Assembly (NCBI GenBank): GCA_021292165.1
Contig: CM037876.1
Coordinates: 116,999,379 to 117,063,378 of the forward strand
Reading direction: 5' to 3'
Origin: Shinisaurus crocodilurus
Taxonomy: Eukaryota; Chordata; Lepidosauria; Squamata; Shinisauridae
Length of the DNA: 64,000 nt
The notes beneath the pieces were generated by a model, which had not been told where the DNA came from, searched no databases, and saw nothing but the letters and a program-made list of their open reading frames with translations. Positions 33,511 to 44,749 of this stretch are shown here, piece after piece. How positions within the stretch are numbered: position 1 is the first letter of the stretch; every line of letters starts with the position of its first letter. The position numbers and the translations under genes are program-made.

Positions 33511-33560
33511 AAAGCTCATGCAATGAGGGATGACTCTGGTCTCTCTTGCTCTCATCTTTG
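33511..33560 (+). promoter_or_regulatory. Candidate TATA promoter (possible LTR or gene promoter)
   Basis: TATAAAAG at 33517-33524 sits in mixed-composition sequence and is followed about 30 bases on by a CT-rich stretch (CTCTGGTCTCTCTTGCTCTC) that could be a start region. No downstream coding exon is recognised. It could be the R/U5 part of an old LTR or a chance match. Confidence 0.25.
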
Positions 33561-33740
33561 CCATGGCTTCACCTTTGCTTCTTCAACTCCAATGTTCACT
33601 GGGCCATCAGACCCAGGAATCTGGGGTCTGGGTAACTATGGCTCTCTGACACTTAGGCTTAGATAATCCTTTTTGTACTTTGAATCTGAGCTAGTTTTAA
33701 CCTTTTATTTTTTGAAGTTAGGACTTAGTCTAAGTTTTGA

Positions 33741-33815
33741 GGTTGGAACTTAGAATCTTTCCTGAGGCTGGAACTTAGAATCTTTCCTGAGGCTGGAACT
33801 TCAAATCATTTTCAA
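33741..33815. repeat. 25-bp tandem repeat, three units
   Basis: Units at 33741-33765, 33766-33790 and 33791-33815 each begin GGCTGGAACTT or GGTTGGAACTT. Two are nearly identical and the third is diverged. Confidence 0.85.
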
Positions 33816-33871
33816 ACTTGGAACTACCTTGGGATCAAATGTGGTTAACCCTTAAATGCCTTTAAGATTTA

Positions 33872-34022
33872 AGTTTAAGAATTTTATTTATTTAATTTTA
33901 TTACATTTTTGCATCGCCCATCTGGCCAGCCACCTGGCCACCCTGGGCGATGTACAATCCAATAAAATACAATAATAAAACAGAATTAAAATACAGTTAA
34001 AACAGTATAATTTTTTTTTTAA
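33872..34022 (-). mobile_element. L2-like 3' tail
   Basis: TTTATTTAATTTTATTAC leads into GCATCGCCCATCTGGCCAGC and CTGGGCGATGTACAATCC, then CAATAAAATACAATAATAAA. It is the inverted copy of the tail at 14470 and ends in a T-run. Confidence 0.65.
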
Positions 34023-34029
34023 TCTAACC

Positions 34030-34865
34030 CACCCCAATTAAGTTTGGAGTTTAGGTTTAAGATTTAAGGCTTGGGTTTAAGGTTGAATTAACTCTTTTCG
34101 TACTGTCTCATATAAAATTAACTCTATTGCTTCTGGAACTTATACATTAGATTTTGGATAAGGAACTTTACTTGTATACCTTACCTTAGCATCTTCTATA
34201 CTGAACGATTTAAGTGTCACATTTGACCCTTCACATGCCTAGAAAAAGTCAGTAATGCTTTAGCTTTTTACATTCAAGTAGTGTGCAGGAGGAGGTTAAG
34301 GGGAAGTTAGATTATTTAGCATTATTTAGTTTAGCTTTTCAAATGCAAGTAGAGGGCAGGAGAGTGTTGAGTGAATAGTTGCCAGCTATGCTAGTGATCC
34401 AATCAGCCATTTTACTTTCTACTTTTTTTAGTGCTGGTTTTATCAACAGCATACCTTTTGATTAATTTCAGATTTATGTTACATTTCGTCTTACTGCTGT
34501 TAATATAATCATAGAAGAGCTTTCAAAGTATGTTCATGTAACCACCTAGTGATAACCTTTAATACAGTATATTAGAGATCTGCATAATTATTTGCTGAAA
34601 TTTTAGTTCATGTAACCACCAGGCCAACTGCTGAATTCTGTATTTTTTTTTTATTTTTAATCAAAGTGTTTAATGTGTTCCAGTCAAATTATCAGTCTGT
34701 GGTGATGTTTGTGTCTCTGTTTAAGAGACACCAGGTTGCTTCAGAGTCAGACCACACTGATCTGGATGTCGAAATTGATAAATTTTAGGAGGATTTTTAG
34801 TCCTTGTCACCAGGATATGCTTATCACTGGCAAACTACTTGGGTTGAAATGAACAGTATACACAT
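34030..34865. other. No recognisable feature
   Basis: AT-rich sequence without a supported element. Confidence 0.4.
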
Positions 34866-34867
34866 GA

Positions 34868-34996
34868 AACTGCCTCTCTTGCTTCTCAGACATGGGCTTT
34901 CCCTACCCTACTGCCTGCAGTTCTTTTTAACTGGAGAAGCCAGAGATTGAACCCTGAACTTACTGCATGCAAAGCATGACACTGTGCCATGGCAGC
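34868..34996 (-). mobile_element. Old tRNA-headed SINE
   Basis: GAGATTGAACC (inverse of a B box GGTTCAATCTC), CTGCATGCAAAGCATG and an A-box region match the SINE at 63124. The copy is diverged. Confidence 0.5.
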
Positions 34997-34999
34997 TGG

Positions 35000-36855
35000 A
35001 ATGTGGCATTAACTGGCAGCTGGCATGTAGTAACAGTTTTTGACACCATCAAACATGTAAGCAGTGAATGTTTAACAAGGTCTGAGAGCTGACATGCAGT
35101 AGCCCTTAACACTTGACAGAATTTAGTAGATTTTGTATCTTTCAATATCTAAACAATCAAAACAGGTGAATCTGAAATGCTGATGTCAAATTTGAACTCA
35201 AATTAAAATATTGAATTTCACTGCCTTCAGTGTGTAGATCCTGCTGCACAAGCAGAAGAAACTTCCACTCATGCAGGGGGATGGGCACAGATTTCTCTTG
35301 CCAGTATATGAAGACCCTGTACCATCTGAAAAGCTGCTTTGGTGGTTCCCCAAGCTTGCTGAAGCAATTTTCAGGGGGCTCAAGGGGCTGCAGACAGGGA
35401 GAGAGTCAGGGACTCTTCCCCCTGCATATTTAGAAGAGTCTTTTGCTTGCATAGCAGGACTTTTGAAGCATGATCAAAAGTGGCATGATAGAAGCATCTC
35501 AGTTCACAGGATTTTCGATAGCATTTGAGAAACCTGCAAAAACTCTTTGGCCAGAGATGACAGTAGGACAGAATGAATGCATATGTACACCACCACAAAT
35601 GATGCCTCATTCAAGCTATCTTCAGCTCTCTGAAAAACTATTATTTGTTTCCAGCCTGGGAAAGTGATAACTCTACACTTCCAGCGATAGTTCCAAAGGA
35701 AAAGAGATTGCAAACGGAATTGGTGGGGGTGGGGAGAACATTCAGTGTGCACTCTCTGCTATGCCTGATTTCCCAGGCCGCTGTGACTCAAAAAGCTTGT
35801 TTCTTTATCATAGTGTTATTGGGGTTGTTACTTGCTCTGTGACCTTGTCTTAGAACTGCCACACAGCATTAAACAGCTGCACTTTTCTTTTGTCATTGTC
35901 TGGTCTCTCATCTAGGTCCAGGAAAAATGCCAGGCATAAATAACAGCAGCATTGTTAGCATTACCTGGGAAACACATTATGACAAATGCCCATTAGGATT
36001 TGAATTGTTGATTTCAGAATACAAATGCAAGTACTTTATACTAATCCCTATCAGTGTTGTTAGTGTAAGTCAATCCCAAAGAGCCACAATCAATCTGCCC
36101 AGAGTGACCCCTTTCCCTTCAACCTTTTTCCAGTCAGGTGATTTACAGTAATTTGAGATTAAGGCCTAACATGAATTTATGATTGGTTGGTTAATATTCT
36201 GGCAGGAAATCCCCTATATCACCTCTGGGGTTTAACTTCTGTACCAGGTAGAAGCATGCACTGCAATGAATTTATTCTCTACCTGTGAAAAGGTCAGGAC
36301 AGGACATTGCTAGAAAGATTCTGTCATGCTCAGCCTTCTTCCATATAATCTAAGGCAATTAAGGTACTAATGTTTCCAAAATATAGATTTATTTATTTTT
36401 TAAAGGCACAGAGCTAATGTTTTCTCTATTATAAACTGGAGATAAGAGAGTAGTCAGTCACCTCAAGAGATCATTCAAACTTGAGTCCACATCTATACCA
36501 CAAAAGTAAACTGAACTTAACATGGCTTTCCCAAGTGATCATGGGAATTTTAATTTGGGGGAAGTGCTGAAAATTCTGTAAGAGGGTTGTTGCCCCCTGA
36601 AAGAATCAGTTCTCACATTACTTTCCTTGGTGGATAGTCATAATGATATTTAGTCAGTTATATTTTGTAATGTAGTATAAACTTGGTTTCAGATCCAGAT
36701 ATCCACAGGTTCCAGGATAAGTTTTCCACCTTGAGATCAAAAACCACTTAAATGAAGACTCAACATCGAATCATAGTGGAATCTTAGTAAGAATCAGAAA
36801 GGATGAAAAATCACAGCACTTTATCTATGAAATAACTTGCAGCACAGAAAAGGTT
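35000..36855. other. No recognisable gene
   Basis: Several short frames overlap at 35198-35842 on both strands. None carries a family motif I can name, and they are interrupted within about 85 residues. It could be decayed retroelement sequence, but this is not shown. Confidence 0.4.
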
Positions 36856-36858
36856 AAA

Positions 36859-36985
36859 ACAGTGTTCTCCAACCTTGGGTCCCCAGTTGTTTTTGGCCTA
36901 CAACTTCCAGCATGCCCCAGCCGGCTGGGGCATGCTGGGAGTTGTAGGCCAAAAACATCTGGGGACCCAAGGTTGGAGAACACTG
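36859..36985. mobile_element. hAT-like palindromic MITE, intact hairpin
   Basis: A near-perfect hairpin of two arms of about 60 bp starts CAGTGTTCTCCAACCTTGGG, with a GCCGGC centre. Flanks GGTTAAAA (36851-36858) and GCTTAGAA (36986-36993) agree at 6 of 8 bases, which fits an old 8-bp duplication. Confidence 0.85.
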
Positions 36986-37141
36986 GCTTAGAAAGTAATT
37001 TTGTTAGGATTTAAATCAACAAGCTTCATGCTATTTAAATAACTTAATTTATTTGATATACCAAGGATAGGAGGAGAATGACAGGAACTTGTGAGATTGG
37101 ATGGACATAGGAGCCCTATTGAGGTATGTGGAGTGACAATA

Positions 37142-37666
37142 AGCTTTTCTACACGAGGCATTTATTGTGAGCTCATTATTCCCGTCTCATGGTTGCTTAT
37201 GTGGGGTTCTTTAGATGATGCTGTGTGACCCTCCAGTTTCGCTTTGTTTTTAAACAGCCCTTTCAGCAAAAAAAAATTTAAAGCAGGGGAAATGCAGTAT
37301 TATTTGAAAACACAGAAAAATGTGCTTTTTCTACTTGTGTATTTGTGCTGTTCCACTATATGACAGTGCCACCTAGACATTATGTAGTGGGAAAGAAGGG
37401 AAGGAAACACTCCTCGTGTCAGGACCGGTGCAAGGCAGTTTGGTGCCCTAGGCAAGATCAGATATTTAGCGCCCCCCCTTCCCACTTGAGAGCACTGTAT
37501 TTTTTTTTCAAGGCGTTTCTGGCACCCCCTTTATCCCTGCGCCCTAGGCAGCTGCCTAGTTGGCCTAATGGTAGCACCGGCCCTGCCTCGTGTAGTGCTC
37601 GGATCTCAGTTCTGCATCGAAACTGAAAGTAGATACAGCAGATTAACGGCCTTGTGTAGAAAAGCT
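37142..37666. mobile_element. Two-copy foldback-ended family, copy 1 (split)
   Basis: The ends AGCTTTTCTACACGAGGC and GCCTTGTGTAGAAAAGCT are inverted. About 350 bp remain after removing the inserted hAT MITE (37420-37585) and its duplication. It aligns along its length with 44397-44744 (CCACTATATGACAGTGCCAC / CCACTATAACACAGCTCCAC). No frame of note and no clear target duplication. Confidence 0.75.
37420..37585 (+). mobile_element. hAT MITE (CAGGGCCGG family), copy 2
   Basis: An exact 8-bp duplication CCTCGTGT lies at 37412-37419 and 37586-37593. The ends are CAGGACCGGTGCAAGG and CACCGGCCCTG. It is inserted in the older element 37142-37666. Confidence 0.93.
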
Positions 37667-37669
37667 CAA

Positions 37670-38698
37670 TATGTGTGTTATCCCACCTATGTCACTGAAT
37701 CTTGAAAATGGTTTCTTACCACTGTTCTTTTTTTAAAAAATGTTGAGATTGAGCACTATGGAACTCCCTGCCACAAGTGTCCTAACCTGACTTCCCAGAG
37801 CCGATGCAGAAGTCTCAATAAAACCTTTGATTGCAGTAATTCCAGTAATTAGCTCTAAGTCTTTACATTCCCAATAAAGATCCACAGTTAACAGATTACA
37901 ATATAGTTCCTTGACAAGAATCAGACCATGAGCATTACTACAAAAGACCCAACCATCCTTGGGTTCAGCATGCAAAATAAGTCCCAATGAGTTCACAGTT
38001 CCAGAGAAAGCAGGAAGCCTTCCAGGTTAGCAATATGTTGTTTCCAGCAATATATCCTGCTGGATGCTCTGGAAGTGGCCGCTACAGATCACTATCAGAC
38101 ATTTGATCCTGGCAAGGAAACCTGGCTCTCAGGTGGTTGCTGTGCCTCACCAGATGCCTCTGCCTTGCCCTCTTTCATTGATAACACACCAAAGGAGACA
38201 CCCCCGAAACACCGTCTCCTGCAGAGATCTCCTCCTGCTGCCCTGCTCCCATGGAAGATGTCCCTGGTCGAGAAGCAGGGGGTTCTGTCAAGATCAGGTC
38301 TCCCAGCTGTGGAAGATAGGACGTATCAGTGTCCTGCACCTCACCCCCACCCAGCTTGTCAGCCAGTGGGAAGCCTGGTCAAACCGAGTTCTCAGGCGCC
38401 TGGCTTTCCACAGCTGGGCCTGGCTCTACAGCTTCCCCCTCTGACTCACAATGTCACAGGCTATAGCTCCTCTGGACTGGGGCAAAGTCCCACAGCAAGG
38501 TTGTCTCATTATAAAACCTTTAACCACTGCCGCTAAAAATCAGCCCTCTGTACTTTTTAGAAACCCAATAGCCTGGTTCCTATGGCATAGGTATGGGATT
38601 GACACTACCACTAGAGACAAGATGAACAAAACTTGGATACTTATTAAGGGAATTGTTTACAAAAGGGAATAAACGGTGACTCTTTAAATAATACACTT
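37670..38698. other. No recognisable gene
   Basis: The frames at 38064-38672 (up to 153 residues) overlap in two plus-strand phases and have no recognised domain. I treat them as chance. Confidence 0.4.
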
Positions 38699-38700
38699 AG

Positions 38701-38830
38701 GGCACAATCCTATGCATGTTTAGACAGAAAAAAGGCCTACAGTTCCCAACATCCCCCAGCCAACATGGCTGATGGGGACATACTGGGAGTTGTAGGCCTT
38801 TTTTCTGTCTAAACATGCATGGGATTGCAC
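38701..38830. mobile_element. Foldback MITE (GCACAATCCTATGCATG ends)
   Basis: GGCACAATCCTATGCATG, then TTTAGACAGAAAAAAGGCC, are mirrored by GGCCTTTTTTCTGTCTAAA and CATGCATGGGATTGCAC. The inner part has CCAACATCCCCCAGCC. It has the same terminal word as 20988 and 24896. Confidence 0.75.
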
Positions 38831-38834
38831 TTTA

Positions 38835-40075
38835 AGATTGCTTTAACGTACTTGGTTTACATATACTTGGTTACCATTCCTAATAGGCAAGAAAGTCTTC
38901 CCCTGCTAAGAAGCTGTCATAGCATTTCCCTCAGACCATACTTCCACCTGAGCCAATCCTTCACAACCAGAAACAGATGCTGTACAGCAGTTTTCCTCTA
39001 GCTCCAGCTCTTCCTGTTGTAGGATGCATCTTCTAGGATGCTTCTGTTTCAGGGACTACTTGCTAAGACCCTCTCTGGTCAGACTTCTGCCTGAAACCTT
39101 CTGGTGCTGGGCTCTGCTGCCTGTATGACATTTCATGACCATCCCACAGCAAGGACTCCTGCTGAAATGTCTATTAATATAAGGAAGTGGCAAGAACAGT
39201 TCAAGTCAGAGGAGGAAATGAAATAGGGAATGTAAAACTGGATGCTACAGAAAGGAAGCTGACCGGCAAAATAATTTATCCCCATGGTTCTGGAAATAAT
39301 TATGTGTTATCTGACCCTGTGGTAGGAGGGTTTCAATATCAGTTGACACAGAAATTCAAGGCTATTTTGTTTGACCCCACATACCAAAGACTGAAAACAT
39401 GCACCCCGTTCCATAAGAAGCCAGAGAACAGTAAGAGATAATACTGCTCTCTCTACTGTATTATCTCTTACTGTAAGACTGTTTGTACTGATGTTTTGCT
39501 GCTGATTTTGATGTAGAGTTCACACCATTGCCTTCAGCAATGAAGCCCTAGCAATACTTCCAGACATATCCACAAGCAGCCCATGCTTAGTACTGATGAA
39601 TAGTTCTGCAACTTCTGCAAAGAAGAGTAACTACTAAAATTTCTTTGAATATCATTTTCTTAAAGCAAAATTATAAGAACCTGTGCAATCTTTATATCAC
39701 AGAACCATTTTTAATGGAACATAAGAATCAATCTGTATACTAGAAAGCAGATCTACGTCACTCTATCTGAGCACTACTCCATGAGAATCTATACAAGGTA
39801 TGCCAACACATAAGAATCTGAGCAAGATTTATACTAAAGATCCATCTGAGGAACTGTAAAATGAATTAACTACCATGATCAGCATCAGAGGTCAGTAGTG
39901 TCAGGCAGCTGCCAAGGCCCCGGTGTCTTCGGAGGGCCCACTGATGCTGACTCTTGATCAGCTGCTGCTTGTTTCTGGGCTCAATCCAAAGTGCTAGTCC
40001 TAGCCTTTAAAACCCTAAAACAGGAGTGGGGAAGCTTTTTCAGCCTGCGGGCCTAATTCCAATCTGCAAAGTTCA
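38835..40075. other. No gene; hairpin at 39429-39473; L2 scrap near 39985
   Basis: CAGTAAGAGATAATA (39429-39443) and its exact inverse (39459-39473) form a 15-bp stem with a 15-base loop. CAATCCAAAGTGCTAGTCCT at 39983 resembles an L2 C-terminal codon stretch. The 84-residue frame at 39187 has no recognised motif. Confidence 0.45.
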
Positions 40076-40079
40076 GTCT

Positions 40080-40905
40080 CCATTTGCCCCAAAATACCAG
40101 GACCTTCACGAAAACCCTTAAGCCATCAAGACTTCTCACTTTGTAATGCAGAGTTCCAAATTCCCCTGCCTCCCTCAACTGCAAGCTGCTTAAAGGGACC
40201 ATGGGCAAAATTGCAGCTAAGCTTGCAGTTTTAGCTTAGCTGCAATTTTGCCCATGGCCCCTTTAAGGTAGCTCTGCTTAGGCTCGAACAGCTGCAGTAA
40301 GCAGGGAACAGACGCTGTTAAGCTGGGAGGGCCAAGCAAGGATGTGTGTGCTTGCTCTGCCTGTTGCACGTTGCTGTGGGAAAGGGATTAGCTGGGTGAA
40401 AGCCTGGACTGACGGAGAGGTGAATGGGGGAATTTATCACAAGATTCCTAACTTTATATTGCCAAAGATTTTATTTCCTAACAGAGCTGACTTTGTGCCT
40501 CTAACAGGTGAGTTTACAGTGTCAGAATGTAAGAAACTTCCCCTTCCCTCTGAAGCTCCATGTTTGGGGGGTGTGGGGGTAAGCTTCTCCTGTTGAATTT
40601 GTGCCAATCCTGACAATTTTAAAACAAAAGGAAAGATATTGCCCTGCAAGCACTGACCCCCCCCCCCCATGAAAAACTCCAGGTATCAACAATTAATGGT
40701 TTAGGTAAGGTAATTTTTTTTTACAAAAGCCACTTATAAAATATTATAAAATAATGTATAATATAATAATGTAATACTTATAATATATAAGATTTTGTGT
40801 GTTTCCTCTAATAACTTTTGTACCTGACCATGCCCTTTGGTTGCCTGGCCATACCCTTGGCCACGCCCTCATGTTGCCTGGCCACGCCCTCTTAGTATAG
40901 TTTTA
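40080..40905. mobile_element. Dispersed repeat, copy 1, with 34-bp palindrome arms
   Basis: It aligns with 60021-60670 over about 600 bp, including CCAAAGATTTTATTTCC, AACAGAGCTGAC and the AT-rich block near 40740-40790. A near-perfect inverted pair (40190-40223 and 40233-40266, 33 of 34 matched) has a 9-base loop. The tail CCTTGGCCACGCCCTCATG (40855 on) recurs at 61852. No transposase frame. Probably a non-autonomous DNA element of unknown superfamily. Confidence 0.65.
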
Positions 40906-40909
40906 TACT

Positions 40910-41775
40910 AAGAGCAAATATAAGCATGCAGTACTGGCCCAAACCAGAATCAAGTGCTATTTATACTTAACAGCACTTGAATGAACTACAAAATGACAGC
41001 TTTTGGAGTCTGTCAGCTTTTAGAAAGTTTCTCTGTAAACATCTGCCTGGACAATACTATCAGTTAATGAAATGGTAATTTAATGATGCAGGAATTAAGT
41101 CTTTCTCCAACCTGCCATAACAGAAACAGGCCATGCTATTATATTTTGAAATGAGAGAGAAACACTGCCCGCTTTTTTGGCAACTCACTCCATGACCTAA
41201 TCATAGTCTAATATAAAATAAACATCACATCATGGGTGTTCCCTTCCTGCAAGATTTTCACTGTTGCTCAAGATGTAGAATTTTAACCTGAAATGTATCA
41301 GCTCACTGACATTTTGTTCTGAATGTTAAGTTCATGATCAGACATAATTACCTAGTCGTGCAACCCAATCTTATGCATGCTTATTCTGAAGTCCCACTGT
41401 ATTCAACAAGCCTTACTCACAGCCTTACTCAATCCAATGGGATTGTAGTCTTAAGGTATTATATTAAAGGCCTTCTTAATTTCACAATGATATAGCAATA
41501 ATAGGTCTCTCATTCACTGTGATATCACAGAACCCCGAGGGAGGGACATAAGTTAGAGGAGGGTGGGGACTACGGCAAAGGGGTTGGACAGGAGAAGGTG
41601 TGGATCAGAATATCATGAATAAAAGGGGGAAGAGATGATCAGAGGGAAAGGGAGCAGCCGGCACAAGCCCTGTGCAGACAATTAAATCTGAGTATACCCA
41701 AACCATGGAGAAATCAGGACTGCAATGGCAGGCCATGATCTCAGATGCCATGTGGTTTCATACCTTGTGCACAAA
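40910..41775. other. No gene; weak AATCCTATG-family match
   Basis: GCAACCCAATCTTATGCATG at 41358 with CAATGGGATTG near 41436 suggests a decayed short foldback. The rest is not recognised. Confidence 0.4.
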
Positions 41776-41779
41776 ACCT

Positions 41780-43392
41780 CCACACATAGCTGTTTGTACT
41801 TAGACTTGGTGCAGAAGAGCCAATCAAGAGATGGAGGTCAATGGTGGGGCCACTTGGTACAATCCTGATGGATGACCTTCTTAGGAGAGAGGGACAAGAG
41901 AGTGCAACCGTTACTTCTACTTGATCTCTCAGTGGCTTTTGATACCATTGACCACAGTATCCTTCTGGGCCATCTCCATCTCCATGAGTTGGGGGCACCA
42001 TTTTACAGTGTTTCAGCTCTTACTTAAGAGGTCAAGTCCAGAGAATAATATTGGGTGATTGTGCCTTGGCCCCATGGCTGTTGAGCTGTGGGGTGCCACA
42101 GTGTACTATTCTGTCCCCAGTGATAAATAGTGCTTCTGGGAGTGGTCATTAGGGGATTTGAGGCAAGGTGTCATCAGTATGCTGATAACACTCAGCTCTA
42201 TTTCTCTGTAACATCTGAATCAGGAGAGGCTGTGCACACTCTAAAGAGGTGCCTGGATGATGCTATGGGTTAGATGAGGGCTAATAAACGGAAGCTGAAT
42301 CCTGACAAGCCAGAGAACCTATGGGTGGGTGCTTTCCAGGTCCAGGAACTGCATTTTTGCCTGTTCTGGATGGGTTTGCACTCCCTCTGAAGGAACAGGT
42401 CATAGAATCATAGAAAAGTAGAGTTGGAAGGGGCCTACTACAAGGCCATTGAGTCCAACCCCCTGCTCAATGCAGGAATCCAGGTCAAAGCATCCCTGAC
42501 AGATGGCTGTCCAGCTGCACCTTGAATGCCTCCAGAGTGGGAGAGCGCCCCACCACCTCCCTAGGTAGTTGGTTCCATTGTCTTATTGCTCTAACAGTCA
42601 GGTCCATAGTTTGCAGGTGCTCCTGGATCCATTTTTGTCATGCCCAGATGACCTCAGTGACTTAGAGTGCCCATTACTAACTTCGATTGGTGCAACAACT
42701 ACACCCATTCCTGGATACAGATAGCCCACTGTGGTTCATGCAGTAATCTTGTGACTAGATTACTGTAATGCGCTCAGTGTGGGGCTTCCCTTGTGCCTGC
42801 TTCGGAAGCTGCAGCTAGTGCAGAATGCAACAGCCGGGGTGTTCAGTGGGACACTGAGCGTTGTTCCCATTACACCTGTGTTAAAAGAACTGCACTGGCT
42901 GCCTATTAGCTACCAAGCCATGTTCAAGGATATGTTGTTGACATACAAAGCCCTAAACAACTTGGGACCAGGATACCTAGCAGACTACCTTCCCCTATAT
43001 ATACCCAACCGACATTTAAGATCTTCCGAGGACACCTTGCTGGTCATTCCTTGACCAACAGAATGTCAGCATGTAATATCTCAAAGGCAGGCCTTCTCGG
43101 TGGCAGTGCTGCTCACCCTCTGGAATGCCCTACCCTCTGCAGTTCGGGAGGCAGAAAATGTGTGTTTTAATCAACATCTCCTGAAAATGCACTTGTTCAC
43201 CCACGCTTTTTCTGGCTTGTAATTAATAGCAGCTAATCATGTGCTGCTCCATCTTACTGTTCTTTTGTATTGCTTCTTATTGTACTTAAAATTGTTTTTA
43301 CTAGTATATTTTAAATAGTTATTTTTAATATTTATATGTATACTGCTTTTATTATATTAACTGGTATATAAGTATTATTAATAAATAAGTAA
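41780..43392 (+). mobile_element. L2 LINE, RT and C-terminus, interrupted by CR1
   Basis: The plus strand shows RT motif A (LLDLSVAFDTIDHSILL, about 41920), a decayed GVPQ region, and the catalytic box as QYADNTQLYF (about 42175) where YADD is expected, so the second Asp is lost. The C-terminus follows at 42779-43051 (LQLVQNATAGVFSG, PVLKELHWLPISYQAMFKDM, LLTYKALNNLGPGYL). The 3' end is near AATAAATAAG at 43385. Several stops and frameshifts are present. A CR1 tail interrupts it at 42402-42602. Confidence 0.9.
42402..42602 (-). mobile_element. CR1 3' end inside L2
   Basis: CATAGAATCATAGAAAAG, then AGTTGGAAGGGGCCTAC and on to CATTGTCTTATTGCTC, are the last 200 bp of CR1 on the minus strand. 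There is a small internal CTA duplication (CCTACTACAAGG). L2 codons resume directly after it. Confidence 0.92.
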
Positions 43393-43630
43393 AATCCTGC
43401 TCCCACCTCCACATGCATACAGAGACGTGAGTCATCTGCACAGGGCTAGGGGGAAACTGGAAGTGGAGGGGAGAAGGGGGCCAAGGGAAAGATTAGTGCA
43501 GCAGAGGTGGTGTAAGAGAAATGGTAACTGGGTGAACAGAAATAGGTGAAGTGGGAGATGCAGGCAGTGGGAAATCTGCTTTTGAGTCTTCACCATCCCA
43601 GACAAGGGCTGAAGTGAAACTGCTATGATC

Positions 43631-43722
43631 AAATGGAGAGAAGGAGGAGGATTATGTAAGCCGCCTTGGGTCCCTTGAAGGAAAAAAGGTGGGGTATAAA
43701 TATAATAAATAAATAATTATTA
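43631..43722 (+). mobile_element. CORE-SINE 3' end
   Basis: AAATGGAGAGAAGGAGGAGG, then ATTATGTAAGCCGCCTTGGG and GGGTATAAATATAATAAATA, form the 3' third of the SINE seen at 10661. The tRNA head is absent. Confidence 0.85.
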
Positions 43723-43729
43723 CAGAAGC

Positions 43730-44395
43730 TACTTGTTAAAAAACCTTTTTTTTTTTTTTTAACCTATTCCATTGGAAGGGCAGAGGAGCAGTGGGGAGGG
43801 CTGAGTTTCCACCATTCTCCACATTTCTTCAGAACCATTCACAGCATCTCCTGGTTATTCTTCAATGGAAATCAGCCCATTCAGGAATGTGGCTCAACAC
43901 ATGGAGGGATTGAGGGGAGTGGTATGGAGAGATGAGGAAGGAGGGATTTGAATACTGGGGGCCATTACTTCTGAAATTTCAAGATGGCAATTCTCTATGT
44001 TAAAAGAGTGGTCTACATGTTATGTCTGCAGCAGAGATGCCACTTTAAATCACACCATATAGTGGCTGTTATTATGTGGAAATCTGTTCATGTGAAGCTG
44101 CTTCCCCACATGGATGAGAGATAATTTTCTGAAAATGTCCAAAAAGCAAGATTCCTGTTGGTGTGACAAAAATCGCTTAGTGAGTCATTGCACACAAACA
44201 GCATGCTAGGTGATGGACCACCATGTAGAGTGATTTAAAGTAGTCTTCAGTGGTGGCCACGATGTGTAGACTATTGTGACCTTTGCACTAAGAGAACTGA
44301 GCTAAGGTAGATACAAAAAATGTCATCAGGGGAGCCTGCAGTGGGAAGCGCTGACAAATTGTGTGGCATTCAGAATATGACGGGAAAAAGTTTTC
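43730..44395. other. No recognisable feature; poly-T at 43745
   Basis: A T-run of about 15 lies near 43747. No gene or element supported. Confidence 0.4.
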
Positions 44396-44396
44396 A

Positions 44397-44744
44397 AGCT
44401 TTTCTGCATGACACATTTATTGTGCACTTGTGATTCCTTACTCATGGTTGTTTATGGGCTCTTTAGACAACATCATGATTCTCCAGTTTCGTCTGTTTTT
44501 TCAGAGCACTTTCCCAGGGGTGTGTGTGTTTAGAACAGGGAAAATGGCATATTATGTTGGAATGGGGAGAATGGCACTGTTTCTCCTTGTATATTTGAGC
44601 TATTCCACTATAACACAGCTCCACCTAGAGGTTATGTAGCAGAAAAGCAGGAAAGGAAGAGCTCTTTGTGAAGAGCTTGGCTCTCAATTTTGTGATGAAA
44701 ACGGAAGTAAATACAACAGATTAACAGCCTCATGTAGAAAAGCT
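44397..44744. mobile_element. Two-copy foldback-ended family, copy 2
   Basis: The ends AGCTTTTCTGCATGACAC and GCCTCATGTAGAAAAGCT are imperfect inverted repeats. At 348 bp it is the same length as copy 1 (37142) once that copy's insertion is removed. It has no coding capacity. Confidence 0.75.
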
Positions 44745-44749
44745 CTTCA

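Noticed and set aside
35198..35842. Cluster of overlapping frames considered as a retroviral or gene remnant
   Set aside because: No retroviral or cellular motif found and no LTR pair, so not claimed.
38064..38672. 126- and 153-residue frames, possible exon
   Set aside because: Two phases of the same strand are open and neither has a recognisable motif or convincing splice sites.
39187..39441. 84-residue frame that looks protein-like
   Set aside because: No family recognised, no supporting splice signals and a single short frame. A protein search would decide.
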